Shown: one piece after another, positions 16,135-23,585 of the stretch | Layout of the letters: each line of letters begins with the position of its first letter | How positions within the stretch are numbered: position 1 is the first letter of the stretch | Position numbers and translations under genes: made by a program | Assembly (NCBI RefSeq): GCF_030503855.1 | Contig: NZ_CP129971.1 | Coordinates: forward strand, 3,286,001-3,350,000 | Length of the DNA stretch: 64,000 bases | Source of the DNA: Marivirga salinae | GTDB taxonomy: Bacteria > Bacteroidota > Bacteroidia > Cytophagales > Cyclobacteriaceae | Direction of reading: 5' to 3' | Notes under the pieces: model-generated | What the model was told of the DNA's origin: nothing | Databases searched by the model: none | What the model saw: only the letters and a program-made list of their open reading frames with translations

Positions 16135-17520
16135 ATGAATTTTATGTATAAAAACACTTTACTCCTATTACTTATTTCCATATTTCTAATTGCATGTCAA
16201 CCGGGCGAAAAGCAAAATTCTCAAGAAGAGAAAACAAGTAAAAATAAAAGCTCCAAACCAACTCCTAAAGTAGATATAGCCGATATTGAAAAGGGGATAA
16301 AAAATTATATCGACAATAAAACCAAAGAGGCAGATGGCTATTTTCATGTGAAAGATGAAAATAAGGAATTAAGGTTAAAACTTGTCAGGGTTCATACCGA
16401 ATACCTTTCCAATCTGGGCCCAAACCGTCATTTTGCATGCGTAGATTTAGCAGATGAAAATGGTGATGTTTATGATGTGGATTTCTTTATGGAAGGAAAA
16501 CCAGGTGCTATGGATGTAACAGAAACCACCGTTCATAAATTAAATGGAAAACCTTTCTACAGCTGGAAGCAAAAGGAAGATAAAACCTGGCACAGAGTGC
16601 CGATTGAATCAGCTTCAAATGAATTGCTTGGAGTAATTGAAGGAGAAGATGAGTTTGAATTTTATTATGAAACCACTCTACCTGAAATTCAAAATCAAGC
16701 CAAAGTATGGATTCCCATAGCTCAATCTGATAAATTTCAGGATATTGAAATTAAGAATATGGTAATTCAAGGACAGGACAAAATGCTATTAGAGAAAGAA
16801 TATGGTAATAAAATCTTATACTTAGAGCTTAAAGAAGAGCACAGCAATAAGCCAGTGAAAATCACCTATCATGTAAAAAGAAAAGAAAAAGGTGCTTATG
16901 AGGAAGAAAATCCAAATCTTAATAAATTCTTAAGTGGAAATGTGTTAATGCCTGTAGGCAATCAAAGATTTAAAGAAATAGTAGCAGAAGCAACTAAAGG
17001 CAAAGAATATGACAGCAAATTAATTCAAGCTAGAGCAATTTATGATTACATAATTGATAATATGCGCTACGCTAAAAATGAAAAATATGGGACTGGAGAT
17101 GCAGTTTATGCATGTGACTCTAAAACTGGAAATTGTACTGAGTTTCATTCCCTATTTATTTCTTTAGCCAGGACAGCTAATATCCCAGCTCGTTTTGCTA
17201 TTGGTGCAGCAATTCCCTCCAGCAGAGATGATGGTGGAATAAATGGATACCACTGTTGGGCTGAATTTTATGCAGATAACAAATGGTGGCCAGTTGATAT
17301 TAGTGAGGGAAATAAATATACTGCTTTAGCTACTTATTATTTTGGAAGACATCCAGCCAACAGAATTGAGTTTACTAAAGGCAGAGATTTAAAATTTGAA
17401 CCAGCTCCTCAATCAAGCCCAGTCAAATTTATGGCCTACCCTATTTTCGAAGTGGATGGCGAAAGTAAAGTGAGTAATGCTACGTTCAGCTTCCTCCGAA
17501 CAGATAATAAAGAAATATAG
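16135..17520 (+). CDS. Exported lipoprotein with a transglutaminase-like cysteine protease fold
   Basis: The 461-residue protein begins with a signal peptide and lipobox (FLIAC, Cys21). An all-beta region with charged segments precedes a transglutaminase-like core at about 280-400. The catalytic triad is visible: Cys334 in GNCTEFHSLF, His373 in GYHCWAEFY and Asp388 in WWPVDIS. Proteins of this kind act outside the cytoplasm as proteases or crosslinking or hydrolysing enzymes; the substrate here is unknown. The start is ATG at 16135; a second ATG three codons later is equally possible. A strong terminator follows 20 bp after the stop. Confidence 0.82.
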   Translation: MNFMYKNTLLLLLISIFLIACQPGEKQNSQEEKTSKNKSSKPTPKVDIADIEKGIKNYIDNKTKEADGYFHVKDENKELRLKLVRVHTEYLSNLGPNRHFACVDLADENGDVYDVDFFMEGKPGAMDVTETTVHKLNGKPFYSWKQKEDKTWHRVPIESASNELLGVIEGEDEFEFYYETTLPEIQNQAKVWIPIAQSDKFQDIEIKNMVIQGQDKMLLEKEYGNKILYLELKEEHSNKPVKITYHVKRKEKGAYEEENPNLNKFLSGNVLMPVGNQRFKEIVAEATKGKEYDSKLIQARAIYDYIIDNMRYAKNEKYGTGDAVYACDSKTGNCTEFHSLFISLARTANIPARFAIGAAIPSSRDDGGINGYHCWAEFYADNKWWPVDISEGNKYTALATYYFGRHPANRIEFTKGRDLKFEPAPQSSPVKFMAYPIFEVDGESKVSNATFSFLRTDNKEI

Positions 17521-17540
17521 TTTTAAAAAATTATGCATTA

Positions 17541-17574
17541 AAAAAGCCACGAAGTTGAAATTTCGTGGCTTTTT
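17541..17574. terminator. Bidirectional intrinsic terminator
   Basis: A perfect 13-bp stem (17541-17553 with 17562-17574, arm AAAAAGCCACGAA) has an eight-base loop. It carries an A-run on one side and a T-run on the other, between the convergent transglutaminase-like gene and the small acidic lipoprotein gene. Confidence 0.85.
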
Positions 17575-17593
17575 AGTTTACTGATTGGTACTT

Positions 17594-17902
17594 TTAGTTT
17601 TCTGGGTGCTCACCACCTTCTTCAGAAGGATGTTCTCCGCCTTCTTCAGCAGGATGCTCTCCGCCTTCTTCAGAAGGATGTTCTTCATGCTCACCTTCTT
17701 CATGCATTGTGCTATCCATTTCCTCTTCCATTGGCATTTCTTCCTCCATGCTCTCTTCCTCCATCATTACTTCTTCTGTAGAATCATCATCTGAAGAGGC
17801 TTCTTTTTTACCATCACCACATGAAATTAATGTCGCTGATAAAAAGAAAATTGCTGCTAATGCAACAAGACTTTCGGATTTAAATTTTTCTAAAATTTTC
17901 AT
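17594..17902 (-). CDS. Small acidic lipoprotein with Glu/His-rich tandem repeats
   Basis: The 102-residue protein has a signal sequence and lipobox (ATLISC, Cys28), then an almost purely acidic tail. An Asp/Ser cluster is followed by a methionine-glutamate region (EEVMMEEESMEEEMPMEEE) and then four near-identical EEGGEHP units with Ser or Ala between them. No folded domain is apparent. His, Met and Glu spacing suggests binding of divalent or soft metal ions at the cell surface, but this is inference. The repeat makes the gene prone to length change by slippage. The plus-strand frames over it are shadows created by the repeat. Confidence 0.7.
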   Translation of the reverse strand: MKILEKFKSESLVALAAIFFLSATLISCGDGKKEASSDDDSTEEVMMEEESMEEEMPMEEEMDSTMHEEGEHEEHPSEEGGEHPAEEGGEHPSEEGGEHPEN

Positions 17903-17984
17903 AGTTAGTTAATTGGTTATGATTAATTAACATGAAAGATAAGAAAATATGACTTTAAAGCAATCAAATATAGGATTAAAGTAT

Positions 17985-18770
17985 TTAATCCATAGAATCT
18001 CGACTAGTAATCAGTATCAATTCTTCTAATTGATCGAATTGTTTACGGTTCCAATATCGCACACTTCGCAAGCTTTTCTTTTGCTCTTCTAATGAATTAT
18101 TTATTAAATCAATATCTTTTATTAATTCTGCTTGAATTTTGTCCTGTTGTTTTTCTTGATTTTGGATTTGATTGGTCAGCAATTCAATGTTTTGTGATTG
18201 TTGCTCTAGATTAGCGCCAATTGCTTCTTGTTTTATTTTCAAGTTATTATGATCCTCATATGATTGATAGCCGATAATACCTATGAATACAAATAACAAA
18301 AATAATATAAAGCTAGGAATAATGAGGTTAACCTTATTCTGCTTTGCAATTGGAACTGGATTAGCAGAACTCTGAAATTTTTCAGAAGCATTTGGTGCAA
18401 TCACATACTTTTTCCCTGCATACTGAAATAATTGAATTAGTAAATCTCCATCTGCTAAGGTGTGCTTTTGATATTCTTCGAAATCACTATTGCCAATTTG
18501 AACCAAATTATCTTTTAGCGGAGTGTAGGGAATTGAAAAACAAGCCCCATTTTGTTCCAATTTCTTTATAAAAACCACCAATTGAAAATATTCAGAGAGC
18601 GCATTTTGCATATTATCGCCTACCTGAATATAAGCAGTCTGAGTATAAGTTGATATTTGCAAACAACTTTTTGATATGAAATAAGGAGCAATATCCTGTA
18701 AATACAAAACATCCCCTGCCCTTTTTTCAAGTTCTTGAATAACGGTTTGTTCATGTTTTGTAAAATCCAT
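17985..18770 (-). CDS. Membrane-anchored coiled-coil protein of unknown function
   Basis: The 261-residue protein has a mixed alpha/beta N-terminal region (about 1-140), one membrane helix (about 148-168, IIPSFILFLLFVFIGIIGY) and a glutamine/glutamate-rich coiled coil (about 175-240). It ends in ILITSRDSMD. I do not recognise the family. It lies 16 bp after the alanine racemase gene and is probably the last gene of that transcript. A membrane coiled coil would suit a scaffold or sensor for the enzymes encoded upstream, which is inference. Confidence 0.65.
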   Translation of the reverse strand: MDFTKHEQTVIQELEKRAGDVLYLQDIAPYFISKSCLQISTYTQTAYIQVGDNMQNALSEYFQLVVFIKKLEQNGACFSIPYTPLKDNLVQIGNSDFEEYQKHTLADGDLLIQLFQYAGKKYVIAPNASEKFQSSANPVPIAKQNKVNLIIPSFILFLLFVFIGIIGYQSYEDHNNLKIKQEAIGANLEQQSQNIELLTNQIQNQEKQQDKIQAELIKDIDLINNSLEEQKKSLRSVRYWNRKQFDQLEELILITSRDSMD

Positions 18771-18786
18771 TTCTAATCTGCTTTTT

Positions 18787-19944
18787 TTATTTCACAATTG
18801 TTCTAGGAATAGCTGAAGGCAATCTACTTAACATTTCATTATTCAAAAGTTGAGTACTATTCGTAAAACTACTCACATTGATAACATTATTCTTCTGCCT
18901 TCCAATTAAAACTACTTCATCTCCCACTTTAGCTTCAGGAATATGTGTGATATCCACCATAAATAAGTTCATATTAATTAAACCCACTATAGGTGCTTTT
19001 TTTCCACTAATCAAAACATATCCTCTGTTGGATAATGCCCTTGGATAACCATTGGAATAACCCAAAGGCATCACTGCTATCTTCATTTTATGACTTGCTT
19101 GAAACGCTGTTCCATATCCGATAAAGTCACCTTCAGGGACATCCCGAATATCCATTATATCGGTTTTCCAGCTAAATATCCTTTTCAAAGCACCATCTGA
19201 TTTCTTATCAGTCTCTTGTAAGTGATGATAATAGATATCAGGACTGGGCCAAAACCCATATTGAGCTACACCTACTCTCACCAAATCATAGACCGTATCT
19301 GGCATTGCCAAAGCCGCAGCCGAACAGGCAATATGCCTGATGTTAGGTTCAAATTTTTTATCCTTGCAGATTTTCAAGAACTCCTTATACTTCGCTTTTT
19401 GCTTATCAATTTTAAATTGATTGCTCAAGCTTTCAGCACCTCCAAAGTGAGTACATAATCCTTGAAAGACAATATGCTCTTTATTTTTCTTTAAAAAGCT
19501 AATCGCTTTAGGAAATTCTTCAGCAGGCATGCCTGTTCTGTTAGCTCCTGTTTCAACTTCAATATGAACTTTAGCAGGTTTTCCAACTTTTTTAGCCGCC
19601 TCCAATGTGATTGGTAAACGGTCATAATTGTATACAAAAAACTCAATATTATTTTCTATCGCCCATGGGATATCCTCTTCATAAATAATTCCCATGATCA
19701 TAATTTGGCTTTTCTCATGGCAAGCATTGAGTACCTCTTCTGCTTCAAAAGAGGATGCTACCGAAAAATGATGTACACCAGCTTTTTCTGCCATCGGTAC
19801 AAATGACTCAATGCCATGACCATAAGCATTGGCTTTGACTACTGAAGAAAAGATAGCTTTTTTTCCTATCTTCTTTTTTATAAAATTAATATTCGCTTTT
19901 AATGCTGATTGTTTCAGCTCTATTCTCGAAGAGTGTTTTACCAT
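18787..19944 (-). CDS. Alanine-racemase family PLP enzyme (free-standing, atypical active site)
   Basis: The 385-residue protein shows the PLP lysine Lys37 in VVKANAYGHG, Arg136 in TGANRTGM, HIACSAA near 204, Arg223 in DLVRVGVAQYG, the second-subunit catalytic tyrosine Tyr277 in IGYGTAFQ, and GYSNGYPR near 295. The usual C/A-M-D-Q motif is NMNL (324-327), with the aspartate replaced by asparagine. Many Bacteroidota carry their cell-wall racemase fused to MurF; if that holds here, this free-standing enzyme would be a dedicated second copy. It overlaps the upstream papain-like gene by seven bases, so the two are translationally coupled. Substrate could be alanine or another amino acid. Confidence 0.82.
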   Translation of the reverse strand: MVKHSSRIELKQSALKANINFIKKKIGKKAIFSSVVKANAYGHGIESFVPMAEKAGVHHFSVASSFEAEEVLNACHEKSQIMIMGIIYEEDIPWAIENNIEFFVYNYDRLPITLEAAKKVGKPAKVHIEVETGANRTGMPAEEFPKAISFLKKNKEHIVFQGLCTHFGGAESLSNQFKIDKQKAKYKEFLKICKDKKFEPNIRHIACSAAALAMPDTVYDLVRVGVAQYGFWPSPDIYYHHLQETDKKSDGALKRIFSWKTDIMDIRDVPEGDFIGYGTAFQASHKMKIAVMPLGYSNGYPRALSNRGYVLISGKKAPIVGLINMNLFMVDITHIPEAKVGDEVVLIGRQKNNVINVSSFTNSTQLLNNEMLSRLPSAIPRTIVK

Positions 19945-21932
19945 TTTTTCTTTGTTTCCAGCCAGGTATATGATTTCCCCCAGCTATCTTTTGCTAATGT
20001 TTTAACTTTTTCTACTTCTGAGGCAGGTATATTATCTACCATATTTTCTGCTTCTAAATCATTAAAATGGAATGCATAAGTCCTTGCAGCAAATTGATAC
20101 AATGGAAGAGATGATTCTCCGTGATATTCTCCATTCCCGAATACGGAAGGTTTTATATTCTGTCCCCAATCCTGTCGCCCCTCATTATTAGGGTTCAGAA
20201 AATAGGCTCTGTAATCACCAGATGGATCTTTTTCTACTCTCAATAATGAAACTGCATGGAAACCTAACATTTCTCCTTTAGAACTTGTTATAAAAATACC
20301 AACAGGATTTGGATAAATCAACCTATGGTTTCCATTATAATCAGGATGACACATGGCGTAAAATACTCTCACAAAGCCATCAAAATCAACTATTGCGTTG
20401 GAGAAATAATCATAAGCCGAAGCAAATCCAATCTGAATCCATTGTCCATATAGTGCTGGATTTACCCATTTATGTGGGTCTTCTGCCCTACCTGAGCCAC
20501 GGAGCATCATTTCATTATAAATTCTGTCCAACATTGGCACAAGCGTAACAGAAACAGCATCTAGGTTATAATCCAGATTTTGTACTAAACCTTGTCCCGT
20601 TACAGAAGCTTTAATTTCCTGACCTTCAAATCGGAAAGTGATATCATTGGTGACTGCTGCGGTCTGCACCATGTTGATCAACTTCGCAGGTGCATGCTGA
20701 CTCCACATACTGATTCCTCTGGCACTTTGACAGGTAGGATTGTTTCCTTGACCTACACCAAGAGGTTGTCCCAATATTCTAAAAAGTGCGCCAATCAAAT
20801 ATTGTCTGGCACTCACAGCCTGATGTGGGTTTCTAGTGGATTTCAAAATCCTTTCTTCCACTTTCGGATTGATTTTTATCCCACTTAAATTAGATAAGCC
20901 CGATCTAACCGCCTCACGAGCTATAGTACCATTTTCTAGCATCTTAGCCAAGCCGTAAATACATTGGGCATTATAAATATGGATGGTTTTTAATATTAAA
21001 TCAGATAGATATTCTGTAAGCTCATTCCATCTGGTCTCACCTACTGGTGTTAATCCTAATGCAACCGGAACTGTTTGAAAATACTCATTTTCAATCAAGA
21101 ACTTTAAGAGTACAGCATGATACTGGCTCACCAATCCATATTTCAGCATTGACTTGCCCATAAGCTCTGCCTCAACATACAGTTCTGTATTATTTAAACC
21201 TTCCAATACAGCCTGATACTCCGTAACATTTTTATCGGCAGTATGATCAGTTGGTCTATAAATGCATCTTTGGAAGCTTAATAATTTTTGATCTCCTTCC
21301 TTTTTAGGATCTAATTCAATTTTTTCCTTAACTAAAGCAATAATTTTTCTTTGCTTTTCGGTAACCACAGGTCTTTGTTCACAAATCAGCGTAAGTTCTT
21401 CTGCCAATGTTTCCTTCACATCATCTAAGTGAATGTGCTGAGAAAGAAAATTAAAGAGGTTGTGAACTTTATGCAATTCATGCTCGCTCATGGTAAGGCG
21501 GGTCTCTTCTACAGGATCATTGAACACAAATTCTAAATTTGCCACAATAACTTCCTGTATGAAACTTTCGGCATCTTCTGCAGAAATAATATCTGTTTTG
21601 TAATCGCCTTTAGCTATAGCCAGTAATCTGAGTTCACTTAAAAGTTCAATTGTGGAATTAGGATGACCGCTTTTCAAAGTTCCATTCACTAATCCCGCAA
21701 CTAATTTAGAAGGATCTGCCCAAGGTGATTCGTTAAAAATTCCACCTTCGGATATTTCTTCAATCAAATCATATACTAAAGTCAATCCTTCCACAGAATC
21801 ACTTAAAATATCGATTTGTCCCATTAGACGGTTCGCTTTCTCTGGTCTTGTTAAAGAAGTCGCAGAGGTGAACTCTTCTAATAGTTCTTGTAATTTTTGA
21901 TTACTATTGTCAATTAATGTTTGATTCCCCAT
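19938..21932 (-). CDS. Large protein with a candidate papain-like Cys-His-Asn centre
   Basis: This 664-residue soluble protein has no signal peptide. Residues 1-370 are mostly helical. From about 385 the pattern resembles a papain or C39-like fold: Gln395 and Cys401 in VGQGNNPTCQSARG (cysteine at the start of a helix), His559 in LGFHAVSLLRV at the start of a strand, and Asn580 in YFLNPNNEGRQ on the next strand. Spacing and local motifs fit a cysteine peptidase, amidase or acyltransferase. I do not recognise a named family and have not tested the fold. The gene precedes and overlaps an alanine racemase gene and follows an ATP-grasp ligase gene, suggesting work on an amino-acid conjugate. Confidence 0.6.
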   Translation of the reverse strand: MGNQTLIDNSNQKLQELLEEFTSATSLTRPEKANRLMGQIDILSDSVEGLTLVYDLIEEISEGGIFNESPWADPSKLVAGLVNGTLKSGHPNSTIELLSELRLLAIAKGDYKTDIISAEDAESFIQEVIVANLEFVFNDPVEETRLTMSEHELHKVHNLFNFLSQHIHLDDVKETLAEELTLICEQRPVVTEKQRKIIALVKEKIELDPKKEGDQKLLSFQRCIYRPTDHTADKNVTEYQAVLEGLNNTELYVEAELMGKSMLKYGLVSQYHAVLLKFLIENEYFQTVPVALGLTPVGETRWNELTEYLSDLILKTIHIYNAQCIYGLAKMLENGTIAREAVRSGLSNLSGIKINPKVEERILKSTRNPHQAVSARQYLIGALFRILGQPLGVGQGNNPTCQSARGISMWSQHAPAKLINMVQTAAVTNDITFRFEGQEIKASVTGQGLVQNLDYNLDAVSVTLVPMLDRIYNEMMLRGSGRAEDPHKWVNPALYGQWIQIGFASAYDYFSNAIVDFDGFVRVFYAMCHPDYNGNHRLIYPNPVGIFITSSKGEMLGFHAVSLLRVEKDPSGDYRAYFLNPNNEGRQDWGQNIKPSVFGNGEYHGESSLPLYQFAARTYAFHFNDLEAENMVDNIPASEVEKVKTLAKDSWGKSYTWLETKKKW

Positions 21933-22035
21933 GGGATTCTAAAAATTTATAAGATTCATTGCCAAAGTTAAAAAATGACAAGCGTTAATAATATTCAATT
22001 TAGCATCAAATGATGCAAAGAATATAGAATTCAAT

Positions 22036-22071
22036 AAAAACTAGCACAAGCTAATGCTTGCGCTAGTTTTT
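22036..22071 (-). terminator. Intrinsic terminator after the ATP-grasp gene
   Basis: The outer arms AAAAACTAGC and GCTAGTTTTT pair perfectly. An inner CAAGC-TAAT-GCTTG stem-loop is separated from them by a single mismatch. The T-run on the minus strand makes it an intrinsic terminator. It lies 53 bp past the ATP-grasp stop and about 100 bp before the papain-like gene. A second small hairpin, CAAGCG-AGA-CGCTTG, sits at 22092-22106. The two genes may therefore be joined only by read-through. Confidence 0.7.
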
Positions 22072-22123
22072 GATTTTTAATTTCATGAACACAAGCGAGA
22101 CGCTTGCTCCATATATTTGTTAC

Positions 22124-23344
22124 TTAATGATAGAAATCTACATTTTCATAATGTAATAATAATTCCGTCATTCTATCAGGGTCTTCTCCCTTAAAGTTTA
22201 CTGTACCAAAATGGTTCCCGAAACCATCACGATCACTTATTTTTTGGGTAGTCATCGGTGGCACCAAGTTATGGTCTAAGAAATATGGCTCTTCTTTTAA
22301 CTCCTCAGGTATTTCTAATTTGGAAATAGAATTCTTATGAGGATAAATCATCACATTTCCGTAGAAATTCTTAGGCCTTGCATCTATTGCTGGTAATATT
22401 TCATTCAACTCCTCTTCCGTTAGATCAGGATCGTGGCACAATACAAATGCTCCTAAAGCATCAAAATCATAAGCTTTGCCCGCTAGTTCTAGAATGTGAC
22501 CACCAGGGATTCGGCAAGCCACCTCACCAAAACTTAAGGTATCATCTTCAGTTAAGAACCATTCTGGATGAATCATTCCATATTCAATGCCGAATAAATC
22601 TACCAACTTCTGCATTTCTTTCATGATTCTATCACGTTTGCTATGCAGTAAATTTCCTTCAGGAATGAAATTAGAATACCCTAATTTCACATATTCGGTA
22701 ATATTTAAGAATCTAATTTTCCCTTTATGAACAAATGCTTCACATGAAAATTCTGTTCCTGGTAAGTGGCTTTCTGCTAAGCAAGGAAAATCATCCTCTT
22801 GACATTTTTCATCAACGTCATCCATAGAGCGCAATAATCGGTGCCCAACAGTACCTGCTGATGCAAAAGGTTTAATATGTACCCAGCTATCTTCTTCTCC
22901 ATCTACTTGGAGGTTAGCCTGATTTAACCTTTTCATAAAGGCCTTAACACCTTCTTTGTTGTAAACCTCTTCAAATAAACCTACACGCAAACCACCAATT
23001 AAAGCTTTTCTCTTCATCATGGCTTTATTTCTAAATAGAAATGCTCGGTTTAAAACACGAGGATCATCCCTGTAAATAGAATTCAATGCACCTGCCCATT
23101 CTACTGTTTCTTCAAATAGCGGTACAGCCACATCCACATTAAAGGGTTTTAATTTCTCATGTAAATCCAAAGAATTGGAAGTATCACTCCATTCATCAAA
23201 TTGATAAGCAACAAAAGGGATATCATGCTCTTTGGCATAATCCTCAAAATCAGGAAATGATACCACTACATAAGGTTTATTGAGTTTTTGCATACTCTCG
23301 ATTACGGGTAAACTCCAACCCATTAGTGCAAAACAATTTGCCAT
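22124..23344 (-). CDS. ATP-grasp family carboxylate-amine ligase
   Basis: The 406-residue protein has the ATP-grasp layout: an N-terminal Rossmann-like part (ALMGWSLPVIESMQK, VAVPLFEETVEWA), a nucleotide-binding lysine in HIKPFASAGTVGHRLL, the ESHLPGTEFSCEAFVHKG strand pair near 195, and a metal/ATP motif GEVACRIPGGH near 280. Enzymes of this class form amide bonds from a carboxylate, ATP and an amine; many make dipeptides or natural-product intermediates. It is not a purine or cell-wall ligase that I recognise. It lies upstream of the papain-like and racemase genes in the same direction, with a terminator between. Confidence 0.78.
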   Translation of the reverse strand: MANCFALMGWSLPVIESMQKLNKPYVVVSFPDFEDYAKEHDIPFVAYQFDEWSDTSNSLDLHEKLKPFNVDVAVPLFEETVEWAGALNSIYRDDPRVLNRAFLFRNKAMMKRKALIGGLRVGLFEEVYNKEGVKAFMKRLNQANLQVDGEEDSWVHIKPFASAGTVGHRLLRSMDDVDEKCQEDDFPCLAESHLPGTEFSCEAFVHKGKIRFLNITEYVKLGYSNFIPEGNLLHSKRDRIMKEMQKLVDLFGIEYGMIHPEWFLTEDDTLSFGEVACRIPGGHILELAGKAYDFDALGAFVLCHDPDLTEEELNEILPAIDARPKNFYGNVMIYPHKNSISKLEIPEELKEEPYFLDHNLVPPMTTQKISDRDGFGNHFGTVNFKGEDPDRMTELLLHYENVDFYH

Positions 23345-23446
23345 AGTTATTATAGTTTAGTTTATAAGTTTAGTAATTACTTAATATAAACTATAAAATT
23401 TACAAGTCCGATATAATACTATGATATCTGTAAATATGACAAAGCA

Positions 23447-23495
23447 GGAAGTTGGAAGTAAAAAGCTTGAATTAGGAAGTAGAAAGTGGGGTGTA
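23447..23495. repeat. Degenerate seven-base tandem repeat, about seven units
   Basis: Units of the GGAAGTT/GGAAGTA type follow one another every seven bases: GGAAGTT, GGAAGTA, AAAAGCT, TGAATTA, GGAAGTA, GAAAGTG, GGGTGTA. The run lies in the 241-bp gap between the ATP-grasp gene and tex, about 100 bp upstream of the ATP-grasp start. It has no coding potential that I can see. Confidence 0.55.
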
Positions 23496-23540
23496 GCGGT
23501 GATTAAATGATCTGTTTTATGGGAAGTTAAAATTCGGAAA

Positions 23541-23574
23541 ATTGCCTATCCTCTACTTTAGAAAGATAGGCAAT
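23541..23574 (-). terminator. Hairpin terminator after tex
   Basis: Perfect ten-base arms ATTGCCTATC (23541-23550) and GATAGGCAAT (23565-23574) flank a 14-base loop, starting 12 bp past the tex stop codon on the minus strand. A short T-run follows on that strand. Confidence 0.65.
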
Positions 23575-23585
23575 ACAATTTTTCA

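Noticed and set aside
17585..17912. Plus-strand frames over the acidic lipoprotein gene
   Set aside because: They arise from the complement of Glu/His repeats, giving Phe/Leu/Ser-rich nonsense. The minus frame has a proper lipobox.
18787..19944. Housekeeping cell-wall alanine racemase
   Set aside because: Coupling to the papain-like gene and the changed MDQ motif argue for a dedicated enzyme, but this depends on a second racemase elsewhere, so I left the gene without a symbol.
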